Shown in pieces: positions 51,932 to 59,936 of a stretch of 64,000 bases of DNA. Position 1 is the first letter of the stretch. Every line of letters begins with the position of its first letter. The position numbers were made by a program, and so were the translations under genes. Below the pieces are notes generated by a model, which searched no databases, was not told the origin of the DNA, and was given only the letters and a program-made list of their open reading frames with translations. Origin of the DNA: Myxococcales bacterium (lineage in GTDB: Bacteria; Myxococcota; UBA727; JABDBI01); contig CP060221.1 of the NCBI GenBank assembly GCA_023898405.1, positions 2,061,501-2,125,500 of the forward strand, given 5' to 3'.

Positions 51932-53116
51932 TTATTTATCAATTTCTTCTGCGCTAATACCTAAAGAAGCTAGTAGCGCAGGGAGATCGTCTAAATCTGC
52001 ATGGAGTAGAAGTTGAGGTAGGGCTTGGGCGATAAAATATGCAGGTGTTCTTAGGTGGAAAGTCAGCGAGTGTTCTTTATCTATGAAAAGTGCCGCTTTA
52101 ATATCGCCTTCTGGGCTTTCTATTTCACCAAAGGAAAAGTTTTTTTGGGCAAGTTCTACATCAGGAATTTTTTCATAATCAAAAGCAATGAACTTATAAT
52201 TTCGCTCATCAAATTGTTTAAGTTTTTCTTTCAGCCACAGAGAGCTTGAAAGTATATCGAGAATTCTAAGGTTAAGACGCGCAAAGGCATCACCGCCTTC
52301 TGAAGTGTTTATTTTTGGTATTTTTATGTAATCAATGGAAGCTTGTTTTTGCAGTCTTAGGTCATAGATACAGCGATTTGCTCTGATAAAAGCTCCAGTA
52401 AGTCCTAATGAACTTGCCGCAGTTAAATTGATAACGGCTTTTTGTTTGAGCTTAGGGATTAAGATATTTTCCTGTTCAAAACTATTATTAATATCTTCGA
52501 CAATTTGCGTGATAAAATCGCATATATCAATTAGTTCATCAATAATAAGTTTTGGTGATTGTTTTTCAATTTCATCGAGGTTGCCAAAAATTTTTGCAAA
52601 ATCTTTTATTGAATTTTTTCCGTTTCGAGCAAGTTCAAATAGTGAGTCAGCATTTAGGCTGACAAATACATTTTTGCATACATAAAAGTGATGATAGATA
52701 CGGGCAATTTCTAGAGCCAAAGCCCGCGTCATTTTTATTTCTTGTGAGACATGAATAGCGCATAAATTCTCATAAGCGCTCAAAAGTGCCATTTGATAAA
52801 ATATGGGTGTTCGTTGGTTGATGCGTGCAATATCATTTATGGCATCTTTATAACCATCTTGGGCGATAATTTTTTCCAGGCCATGGCTTAAGAAGCCTCG
52901 TTCAATTTGGCAGTGGATAATTTTAGCTCCAAGTAATTTAAGTTTTAGACCAATCTTAATAGCGAGGGGATCAAAGAATGGAGCTATGTAATGATTGGGC
53001 AGTTGACTCATACTCAGAGAAATATTGCTGCTTTTCGATGCCGATTGATAAAGTTCCTTTTGTTGGAAACGTGAAATAAGTAGCGATGGATCAGGGGGAA
53101 TATTTGAAGGCTTCAT
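51932..53116 (-). CDS. Highly diverged NuoD-like (complex I 49 kDa/hydrogenase large subunit-like) protein
   Basis: A 394-residue protein that follows complex I subunit D along its length. IERGFLSHGLEKII corresponds to the NuoD IGYxHRGxEK block. SLGLTGAFIRANRCIYDLR corresponds to TGxxLRAxGxxxDxR. The end (FHLRTPAYFIAQALPQLL, then LASLGISAEEIDK) matches RxPSFxxLQxxPxxx and LGSxDxVMxxVDR. Residues tied to quinone chemistry in NuoD are replaced: the His of the PHIGYxHRG loop is Glu, the second His is Ser, and the DRxDY pair is absent. No NiFe CxxC motif is present either. It is the last of four genes in the order A-B-C-D. It may be a structural relic or serve a new role. Confidence 0.78.
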   Translation of the reverse strand: MKPSNIPPDPSLLISRFQQKELYQSASKSSNISLSMSQLPNHYIAPFFDPLAIKIGLKLKLLGAKIIHCQIERGFLSHGLEKIIAQDGYKDAINDIARINQRTPIFYQMALLSAYENLCAIHVSQEIKMTRALALEIARIYHHFYVCKNVFVSLNADSLFELARNGKNSIKDFAKIFGNLDEIEKQSPKLIIDELIDICDFITQIVEDINNSFEQENILIPKLKQKAVINLTAASSLGLTGAFIRANRCIYDLRLQKQASIDYIKIPKINTSEGGDAFARLNLRILDILSSSLWLKEKLKQFDERNYKFIAFDYEKIPDVELAQKNFSFGEIESPEGDIKAALFIDKEHSLTFHLRTPAYFIAQALPQLLLHADLDDLPALLASLGISAEEIDK

Positions 53117-53140
53117 AATTTCTCCATTCAGAGATTGTTG

Positions 53141-53548
53141 CTAGTCTTCGTTGATATCGAAATAATAATTTTCTCTAATATCATTCTCCAACCAACGCGC
53201 GCCAATAAATAAGTTCTGAATGCTTGGAATAACTCCTGTATTTTTGCTCACTTCGATAACAATGTTAATTTTATAAGGCAGCTTTAAACTTTTAAGTTGA
53301 TAGACAATTTCGTGTGTGGAGTTTGGCTCGATTACTCCTAGAGTCCAGGGAAGAGTATCAACTTTGATTACCATAATATAATCGAGCAGCGTCAAGCGAG
53401 TATCAGGATCATGTTTTAAAAAATAACTTGCAGCATTAAGGTGAGTTGCATCCACCTTGATGTAATAACCTTCGTCGAGTGCAAGGTCATCTTGAACTAT
53501 GAGACTTCCTAAACGCTGATCTAAAAGTTGTTTTAAGCTCTTAAACAT
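53141..53548 (-). CDS. Diverged NuoC-like (30 kDa subunit) protein, C-terminally short
   Basis: A 135-residue protein resembling complex I subunit C. It contains DPDTRLTLLDYIMVIKVD (compare the HPxxRFxxLxDxxAxD region), EIVYQLKSLKLPYKINIVIEV (compare the FxVVYxLxS...RxxLKV strands), and PSIQNLFIGARWLENDIRENYYFDI (compare PSxxxIxxxAxWxEREvyDmfGI). It ends at the point where standard NuoC continues into the HPxLRRILxPxDWxGxPxRKD tail that contacts other subunits. It overlaps the NuoB-like gene by 16 bases and precedes the NuoD-like gene by 24. Confidence 0.7.
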   Translation of the reverse strand: MFKSLKQLLDQRLGSLIVQDDLALDEGYYIKVDATHLNAASYFLKHDPDTRLTLLDYIMVIKVDTLPWTLGVIEPNSTHEIVYQLKSLKLPYKINIVIEVSKNTGVIPSIQNLFIGARWLENDIRENYYFDINED

Positions 53549-53928
53549 TTTTTTGCCTCAAGGATAATATTTTTTATTTCTGCATTATTTATTTGACACT
53601 GCTGAATTACTTTGTTGGTTTTAATAATAGATAAATCTGAAAAAGTAATTTCATTATTTATTCTTTTTTTGCATCCACTCATATGCAAGATAAAATTTTT
53701 TTCGGGCAATAAAGGAAGATAATCATTTATTTTGAGAGCCAACTTTTTTGAAATACTTCCCCAAAGGATAAGCATGTTGGCTTCAAGTATTGAAGCAGTG
53801 TCGTAGCATAAGTAGTGACGGCTAAAATTTTTATGAGCAAAGTTTTTTGCCATCCTAGTGCAACATGTTGTTCCAAGTATTTGATAAATATTTAGGGGAA
53901 TGAATGAAGTGGGAAGTAGAGTTTTCAT
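53533..53928 (-). CDS. Diverged NuoB-like (20 kDa, N2 cluster) protein
   Basis: A 131-residue protein from ATG 53928; the frame is open to 53961. It resembles complex I subunit B/hydrogenase small subunit. GTTCCTRM carries the tandem Cys of the family. SGCKKR lies 63 residues later and the Cys of VIQQC a further 25, spacings close to the four N2-cluster ligands of NuoB (65 and 29). LILWGSISKKLA...YLPLLPEKNFILHMSGC parallels VxGTVTxKMA...YxQMPxPKxVIxMGxC. The iron-sulfur site may therefore survive. The start overlaps the upstream membrane gene by ATGA. Confidence 0.68.
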   Translation of the reverse strand: MKTLLPTSFIPLNIYQILGTTCCTRMAKNFAHKNFSRHYLCYDTASILEANMLILWGSISKKLALKINDYLPLLPEKNFILHMSGCKKRINNEITFSDLSIIKTNKVIQQCQINNAEIKNIILEAKKCLRA

Positions 53929-54224
53929 ATTTTTTTCTCCGATTTTTTTCTCCACCACCAAAATAAAAATGGAGTTACTATAGCAGAAATAATAATGATG
54001 TTTTGTTTGTCCTCAAGTTCAAGATTCATAGACAACAATAGGAATAATAAGGATATCCAAAGGTTGAAAAAAAGCATGATGGTGAAAAGAAAGTCATCTG
54101 GCAAAATAGCTGGACTGGGAGTTTTTTTAATGGCGTCTTTAGCACGTAAAAGAGCACGAAAAAGAAATATAAAAAGGATAACAAGAAAGAGAACGCTCAA
54201 TGCTACGAATGTTTTATGTGCCAT
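53925..54224 (-). CDS. Small three-helix membrane protein, possible NuoA counterpart
   Basis: A 99-residue protein from ATG 54224 (TTG 54233 is an alternative). Three hydrophobic helices are visible at residues about 5-25, 48-70 and 75-93, then a basic end (WWWRKKSEKK). Size, topology and first place in an A-B-C-D gene order fit NuoA, and FLFTIMLFFNLWISLLFLLL can be laid over the NuoA FYLxAMLFxxFDxExxFLxPW helix. The acidic residues of that helix, and the loop Cys, are not conserved. Assignment therefore rests mainly on position and topology. It overlaps the NuoB-like gene by four bases. Confidence 0.5.
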   Translation of the reverse strand: MAHKTFVALSVLFLVILFIFLFRALLRAKDAIKKTPSPAILPDDFLFTIMLFFNLWISLLFLLLSMNLELEDKQNIIIISAIVTPFLFWWWRKKSEKKI

Positions 54225-54336
54225 TGCTATCAACTAAAAACCTATTTTTAAAACCTTAGCACTATAAATATAGCAGCCTTAGGTTGCTTCAATAGCCAAG
54301 CTTAAGATTTTATTTTGATATCCCGAAGGAGTGTTT

Positions 54337-55572
54337 GTGTTTACCAACAAACAAATTGAAAATGCGCATTTACGTATAAAAGATAATATTGTGATAACCC
54401 CATGTATTTTTTCCCCTTATCTTTCGAAGCTTACTTCTGGGCAAGTGTATTTAAAACTCGAGAATATGCAGCACACCGGATCGTTTAAAGAAAGAGGTGC
54501 GCTTAACTTCTTGTTGAGCAAACAGTCTCTTTCTTTAAGGCATGTGGTAGCCGCATCAGCTGGTAACCATGCCCAGGCAGTTGCCTTTCATGCTCGAAGG
54601 CTGGGAGTTAAGGCAACCATATTTATGCCCATCGGCACTTCTAATACAAAAATTCTTCAAACGCAGAGATATGGCGCAGATGTAAAGCTCGTTGGGCAAA
54701 ACTACGACGAGGCTTATTCTTGTGCCAAAGAATTTGCCATAGAACACGAAGCTGAATACGTGCATGCTTATAACGATGTAGAAATAATCACTGGGCAGGC
54801 CACTATTGGCCTTGAAATACAAAATCAGATAGGTGTACCTGACTATATGTTTGCTCCCATTGGGGGGGGAGGGTTATTTGCGGGTATTGCTAAATATTTT
54901 GCGAATTTATCAGGTATAAAAAAAGTACAGATGATAGGTGTTGAGGCAATGGCTTTTCAATCAATGGCTCAGGCGTTAGATAAAGGGAGCCCTTTTTCAT
55001 TGGCCGGAGAAAAAACTATTGCCGATGGTATTGCCGTCCGTAGAGTAGGAGAGCTGACTCATAAAATTTGTGATGAGTTGCAACCAAAATTAGTTGGTGT
55101 GGATGATTATCAGATACAGCGCGCAATTATGTTATTGCTGGAACGGCAAAAAATTGTCACAGAGGGAGCTGGGGCAACAGCAACTGCTGGTATGTTGTTA
55201 GAGCGTTTTAAAGACGAATTGGTCGATAAAAAAATTGTTGTGATTGTTTCTGGGGGAAATATTGATATCAGTTTACTATCGCGTTTGACGGGACAGGAGT
55301 TAATAAATTCAGGTCGCTTGTGCCGTTTGTCTTTGATCATTAAAGATACGCCTGGTTCCTTGTCACATCTGTTATCAACCATAACGAAAGCATCCGGCAA
55401 TATAGTGGATATTCAGCATGAACGTTCTTTTGCGGTTTTAAAATGGAATGAAGTAATGGTAATAGTGACTATCGAGACTAGAGATGAAATTCATGAACAC
55501 AATTTATTGATGATGCTCGAACAGGAATCTTATAAAGTTGAAACTTTGATGGGGAATAGCGTTGTTGGCTGA
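54337..55572 (+). CDS. ilvA: Threonine dehydratase with C-terminal ACT domain
   Basis: This PLP enzyme deaminates threonine to 2-oxobutyrate, the first committed step to isoleucine. It has 411 residues from GTG 54337, set by AAGGAG five bases upstream; GTG 54331 overlaps that site. The PLP lysine is in HTGSFKERGALN. The phosphate-binding loop is PIGGGGLFAG, and SAGNHAQAVAFHA is present. The C-terminal ACT domain (LSLIIKDTPGSLSHLLSTI) suggests feedback control. The last bases overlap the diguanylate cyclase frame. 2-Oxobutyrate can feed propionyl-CoA and thus the methylmalonyl-CoA mutase encoded 8 kb upstream. Confidence 0.93.
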   Translation: MFTNKQIENAHLRIKDNIVITPCIFSPYLSKLTSGQVYLKLENMQHTGSFKERGALNFLLSKQSLSLRHVVAASAGNHAQAVAFHARRLGVKATIFMPIGTSNTKILQTQRYGADVKLVGQNYDEAYSCAKEFAIEHEAEYVHAYNDVEIITGQATIGLEIQNQIGVPDYMFAPIGGGGLFAGIAKYFANLSGIKKVQMIGVEAMAFQSMAQALDKGSPFSLAGEKTIADGIAVRRVGELTHKICDELQPKLVGVDDYQIQRAIMLLLERQKIVTEGAGATATAGMLLERFKDELVDKKIVVIVSGGNIDISLLSRLTGQELINSGRLCRLSLIIKDTPGSLSHLLSTITKASGNIVDIQHERSFAVLKWNEVMVIVTIETRDEIHEHNLLMMLEQESYKVETLMGNSVVG

Positions 55573-57463
55573 TGCAAATAAAAATTCAGCTTTCGTTGGG
55601 AAAAAAAGTTTGCCTATCGGGTGGCGGCTGTCATTATATGTTGCCGGTACCGGAAGCATTTTATGTCTGGGAGTTTTGCTCCTTTTGTTGCCATTTCAAT
55701 ACGGAAGAGTTGAACAAGACGCGATAATAGAAGCGCGCATTCTTGCAGAGGCAGTTTCTGCAATTTATCAAAGATTGGGCCCAAAAGAACCAAACGATAT
55801 TGCTCGAAAACTGCTATTGAGAGTCGCTCGTACACCTCATATATCTCTTGTAAACGTGTATGATACGCAGGGAGTTGTGCGTTACAGTACAGACTCTCGA
55901 GAACTTGGAAGATTTGATGCTTTTCGTCCGGGGGTTACTAAGGAAGACAATCTCTTAAGTGTTACTCATCTGCTATCGAACCTAAATAATGGTATTGGCA
56001 GTGTTTCTGTTTTTATTGATCGCGATTTAATGTTTTTAGATACCCATCGACTTTTTGTGCAGGTTGGAATTGGGCTATTTGGCGTTATCTTAGTACTTTC
56101 TTTTTTAGTTAAGGGTTTGGTTGAGCGGCATGTAAGTTTTCGTTTAGCTCGCTTAATGCATTTTATTGAGGATGCAGAAAAAGGATCATTTTTGATACGA
56201 GCGGAAGTTGATCGCAATGATGAAATAGGTCATACCATAGTAGGATTTAATCAACTCCTCGGAGTGATTACTCAGATTGAGGCGCGTTCTTTGGAAAAAG
56301 AGCATAGCCTTCATGATGCAGAGGCGCAAAAAAATATGCGCTTAAAATTAGAAGAGACTTTGTTTCAGCTTGAACGTTCAAATGAACGACTTAATAGCAA
56401 GGTTCATGCTCAAGAATTGCTTATGGAAGCGGCGCACAGACTTGGGGGGACTTTGCAAAGAGAGTCGGTGGTTGATGGTTTGGTTAAGCTTATACAAGAA
56501 AAATTATCGTGGCCTCAATTTGCCCTATTCTTGCTTGAAAGCAAAAACCATGATCGGCATTTTTTAAGACTAGCTGCCACCTTAGGAATTAATAAAGGAA
56601 AAATTTCCCAACCGAGCCAAGTAATAATAGGGGAAGGTGTCGTGGGTATGGTAGCTCAAACAGGAGCTCCCATCATTATGGGCAATCTTGAAAAAGAAAA
56701 AAATCTAAAATTATGGCAGACTCTCGATCGCAGTGGAGTACCCTTGGAGCTTGGTAATAGCGGATCACTTATGGCTGTGCCGATGATTCATAAGGGGCGG
56801 GTGACGGGAGTGTTTTTATTTTTGTCTTCTGAAAACAGTGTTTTTGATAAAGAAGATGTTGATCTTATCGCCGCTTTGGCTGCGCAAACTGCTCTTGCCA
56901 CAATCAATGCCGAGCTTTATGAAACCACATTGGAGTTGGCCACATCGGATCCATTGACGGGAATATTAAATCGTCGGGCGATGATGCGGCAAATAGAATT
57001 TGAGTTGACGAGAACCCAGCGGTTTAATAATGATCTTTCCTTGCTTTTGGTAGATGTAGATCATTTTAAAGCCTACAATGATCGTATGGGTCATGTTTTA
57101 GGGGATTTGGCCCTAAAAGAAATTGCGAGCGCTTTGAAGTCTTGTATTCGTAAAGTGGATACTGTGGCACGCTTTGGTGGCGAAGAGTTTTGTGTAATTC
57201 TTCCTCAAACAGATGAAAAAGCAGCTTCTGAGGTGGCCTTAAAATTATGTCATGCTGTTCGTGGTCTAAAATTGCGAGGAGCTGATAAACAAGCTTTGGG
57301 GCACTTATCCATATCCATAGGAATTGCGGTTATTTCTGGTAAAGCAGATATTTTGGACCGTGAGGGAATTTCAACCGAACTTATTGCTGCTGCTGATCAG
57401 GCCCTTTATCAGGCTAAGGGCTTGGGGCGGGATCGTTTTGTTGTAAATCGAGATTTTAGTTAG
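55562..57463 (+). CDS. Membrane GAF-GGDEF diguanylate cyclase
   Basis: A 633-residue signalling enzyme that makes cyclic di-GMP. An N-terminal helix (LYVAGTGSILCLGVLLLLL) and a second near residue 165 flank a periplasmic sensor. A HAMP-like region follows (LARLMHFIEDAEKGSF...DEIGHTIVGFNQLL), then a coiled coil and a GAF domain (about 285-450). The GGDEF domain has DPLTGILNRRAM, DVDHFKAYND and the active site GGEEF (539-543). An RxxD inhibitory site (RKVD) lies five residues before it, so product feedback is expected. Possible starts are TTG 55562 or TTG 55565, overlapping the ilvA end, so the two genes are likely coupled. Confidence 0.92.
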   Translation: MLADANKNSAFVGKKSLPIGWRLSLYVAGTGSILCLGVLLLLLPFQYGRVEQDAIIEARILAEAVSAIYQRLGPKEPNDIARKLLLRVARTPHISLVNVYDTQGVVRYSTDSRELGRFDAFRPGVTKEDNLLSVTHLLSNLNNGIGSVSVFIDRDLMFLDTHRLFVQVGIGLFGVILVLSFLVKGLVERHVSFRLARLMHFIEDAEKGSFLIRAEVDRNDEIGHTIVGFNQLLGVITQIEARSLEKEHSLHDAEAQKNMRLKLEETLFQLERSNERLNSKVHAQELLMEAAHRLGGTLQRESVVDGLVKLIQEKLSWPQFALFLLESKNHDRHFLRLAATLGINKGKISQPSQVIIGEGVVGMVAQTGAPIIMGNLEKEKNLKLWQTLDRSGVPLELGNSGSLMAVPMIHKGRVTGVFLFLSSENSVFDKEDVDLIAALAAQTALATINAELYETTLELATSDPLTGILNRRAMMRQIEFELTRTQRFNNDLSLLLVDVDHFKAYNDRMGHVLGDLALKEIASALKSCIRKVDTVARFGGEEFCVILPQTDEKAASEVALKLCHAVRGLKLRGADKQALGHLSISIGIAVISGKADILDREGISTELIAAADQALYQAKGLGRDRFVVNRDFS

Positions 57464-57544
57464 CAAATTTTATGTTTTTTAAATCCAAAAAAAAGATTTA
57501 TAAACGTATTTTATTTAAAGGCCCAAAGTTTGGAGTAGTGGATT

Positions 57545-58771
57545 GTGGTGTTATCGAGTCAAGAAGAAAAAGAAGTAAGGCAAGTTATTGGATTTCAGCT
57601 TTCCTACAGTAAGCAAGATATCAAGGCCACGTGGGCGCTAGCCGCGGTTATTGTCGCTCTCTATCTTTTAGAAGAATACTTTGGCGGTAGCACTAACACT
57701 GCGGTGTTGGTGAGAATGGGGGCGAATGTAAAAAGTTTGGTTGCCGAAGGGCAGTATGTTCGTCTCATGTCCTCGGTATTTTTGCATGCAGGTTTTATGC
57801 ATGTATTTTTTAATACTTACGTTTTATTTGCCCTGGGCGGGTTTTTTAATCGCATATTGGGTGAGGCAAAATATTTGATGATATTTTTTGCTTCAGGAAT
57901 TGGTGGATCAATATCAAGTTTTTTTTGGGGCAAAGGCTTGGTGAGTGTAGGGGCGTCGGGAGCTCTTTGGGGATTATTTGGAGCAAGTGTAGGCTTAGCT
58001 TTTTTTAAAAATTCCATTATTCCTGATCTAATTCGCGTACGTCTAAGAAAAATAACCTTGATAAACTTAGCAATAAATTTAGGTGTTTCATTTTTGCCTA
58101 TGGTAGATATGTGGGCTCATTTTGGCGGTGGTATCGCGGGTTTTCTTTTAAGTTTAGTGATAATTTTTAATAGTAAGAATAATTTTTTAAATCGCGTAAA
58201 AATATATTTTATCCGTATGTCAGCGTTGGTGCTTGCCTTAGCTTATCTCTACAGCATTATTTTTGTGATTATAAGCTTTAAACCGTGGACTAATAAATTT
58301 GATGCAAGCTTAGAGCAGGTTGCTTTAGAAGGTGTGCCATTTTCTTTAAGTTTACCTCTAGGGCTCACATTAAAAAAAAGCGAAGCTAAAGACCATCATC
58401 AAGTCTTTATCTTTGGGGATATTTCCCTTGATCAAATGATAATAGAATTGCAGTTTTTTAAAGATATGAGCCTTGGCCAAGGTTTAGCACGTGAGTGGTT
58501 GCAAACTCAACAAAGACATTTGCTTAGCGATGCAAAAGTAGGGAGCGACTTAAAACGAAGCATCGATTTCCGGACTCCTAAAAGTGGCCCGGAGCTATTT
58601 TATAAGCTTGAGCCTCAAAGTGCTTTAGCGGTTTTTACCTACATAATTGTTCGTGAATCTTATGTAATCAAAATTGCCGTAATCACTGAGTCATCAACTA
58701 AGCAAGCTCAAGTTGAAAATTTGGCTCATAGAATTATTGAATCACTGAAATCTTTTAGCAAAACTACTTAA
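57545..58771 (+). CDS. Rhomboid-family intramembrane serine protease with C-terminal soluble domain
   Basis: The first about 235 residues form the rhomboid core: LHAGFMHVFFNTYVLFALG (the His/Asn oxyanion region), the catalytic Ser in GASGALWG (Ser138) and the catalytic His in WAHFGGGIAGF (His192). It cleaves transmembrane substrates. One further helix and an extra soluble domain (about residues 255-408, beta-rich, starting FDASLEQVALEGVPFSLSL) follow and are not part of standard rhomboids. The start is GTG 57545 or 57548. The 3' end overlaps the convergent lipoprotein gene by 30 bases. Confidence 0.9.
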   Translation: MVLSSQEEKEVRQVIGFQLSYSKQDIKATWALAAVIVALYLLEEYFGGSTNTAVLVRMGANVKSLVAEGQYVRLMSSVFLHAGFMHVFFNTYVLFALGGFFNRILGEAKYLMIFFASGIGGSISSFFWGKGLVSVGASGALWGLFGASVGLAFFKNSIIPDLIRVRLRKITLINLAINLGVSFLPMVDMWAHFGGGIAGFLLSLVIIFNSKNNFLNRVKIYFIRMSALVLALAYLYSIIFVIISFKPWTNKFDASLEQVALEGVPFSLSLPLGLTLKKSEAKDHHQVFIFGDISLDQMIIELQFFKDMSLGQGLAREWLQTQQRHLLSDAKVGSDLKRSIDFRTPKSGPELFYKLEPQSALAVFTYIIVRESYVIKIAVITESSTKQAQVENLAHRIIESLKSFSKTT

Positions 58772-59770
58772 AACTGCGGCATCCATATAAGCAATGTTAG
58801 ATCTTACATATATTATTTTTGGTAAATCTGTATCTTTTGCTTTGGCAAAAAACATATTTAAGTGTTCTTTAAAATTATCTTTTTTATGATTATAACCAGT
58901 AGTTTTAATGAGTTTTTCATTTAAAAAATTTTTGTATAACTTGCTAGAATTTATGAAAACATAAGTGTTATTTAATGGGTTATAAGTAACTTTTTTATCC
59001 TGAAGTGCTTCTTGTTCAGTGATAAATTTAATTCCTGATAAGTTTATGTTTAATGTATTAAAAATAAATGAGAAATCACCTATATCACCCCAGCAAGTAG
59101 CCTCTGTTTCAAGTTCTTTTGCTTGATCTATCTTATTGAGTTTTCTTTTATTTGCAGCTAAAAAAGCACGCATAGCTTTATTTAAAACATTGTGAACTTC
59201 TTTATGATTTATAAAATCAAGAGATTTTTTAAAATCCATAGATTTGCTGATCCATTTAAAGGCATCTATAACCTTTTTATAATCATCACTTTTATAAAAT
59301 TTTTCAAAATGTTCATATTTTTCTGCATTTTCTTTTGCAAGATTATCAAGAGTAGTTATGGATTTAGTGAAATTGTCCTTACCTGAATCTATTAAGTTAA
59401 CAACTAAATTAGTTAAGGCTGAATAAACCCAACAAGAACCATTATGTTCAACTCTAAAAAGCACGTAACGTTTCATTATTTCAGGATAATAATCATTATA
59501 ACCTTTGATTACTCTTGGGTCATTTGCTAAATTTTGTTGTGAATTATAAGTAACAATATTTTCTTGAGGACCAAGATTATCTGGCTTAGACCAGTAATTA
59601 TCATCATTATTTTTGTTGTTGATTGCGGTTATCTTATTGTTTTTTAATGATTTATTTTCTTGTTGATCATTATTAATTAATTTATGGTTATTATTGTTGT
59701 TTAAACCGCATGAACTTAAAATTAAGGTATAAATAATAGAAAAAATAATTTTAATCAAGACAGTCTCCAA
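58742..59770 (-). CDS. AT-rich lipoprotein with papain/OTU-like cysteine-protease motif
   Basis: A 342-residue predicted lipoprotein (lipobox LILSSC) with an Asn-rich linker. The folded part has HNGSCWVYSALTNLV around Cys113, which resembles the GxCW(A/V)(F/Y)S nucleophile motif of papain-like enzymes. A central CWGDIGDFSFIFNTLNINL recalls the WGxxxxxxxxxxxxNxxI block of OTU-type proteases. A candidate His (GYNHKKDN, His295) lies near the C-terminus after VFINSS. This order fits a cysteine protease of the papain/OTU superfamily, but overall similarity is weak. The gene is markedly richer in A and T, Lys and Asn than its neighbours, which suggests recent acquisition or relaxed evolution. Targets unknown. 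Confidence 0.55.
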   Translation of the reverse strand: METVLIKIIFSIIYTLILSSCGLNNNNNHKLINNDQQENKSLKNNKITAINNKNNDDNYWSKPDNLGPQENIVTYNSQQNLANDPRVIKGYNDYYPEIMKRYVLFRVEHNGSCWVYSALTNLVVNLIDSGKDNFTKSITTLDNLAKENAEKYEHFEKFYKSDDYKKVIDAFKWISKSMDFKKSLDFINHKEVHNVLNKAMRAFLAANKRKLNKIDQAKELETEATCWGDIGDFSFIFNTLNINLSGIKFITEQEALQDKKVTYNPLNNTYVFINSSKLYKNFLNEKLIKTTGYNHKKDNFKEHLNMFFAKAKDTDLPKIIYVRSNIAYMDAAVLSSFAKRFQ

Positions 59771-59880
59771 AGGTATAATTTTTTGTTTTCTATTTGTATT
59801 ATATAATATTATATGATAAATAAGTTTTGTAAATATGGCTGTTGTGTTTTATGTGAATTTTGTAGCTGACTGAAAGAAGA

Positions 59881-59908
59881 TATAAAAAGCCCCATTTTGA
59901 GGTGGGGC
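59881..59908 (-). terminator. Terminator of ppiD
   Basis: Stem GCCCCA (59889-59894) with TGGGGC (59903-59908). On the minus strand it is followed by TTTTTATA. It lies 28 bases after the ppiD stop codon. Confidence 0.8.
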
Positions 59909-59936
59909 CATTCGAAGAAAAAGCAAGGAGCTTTGT

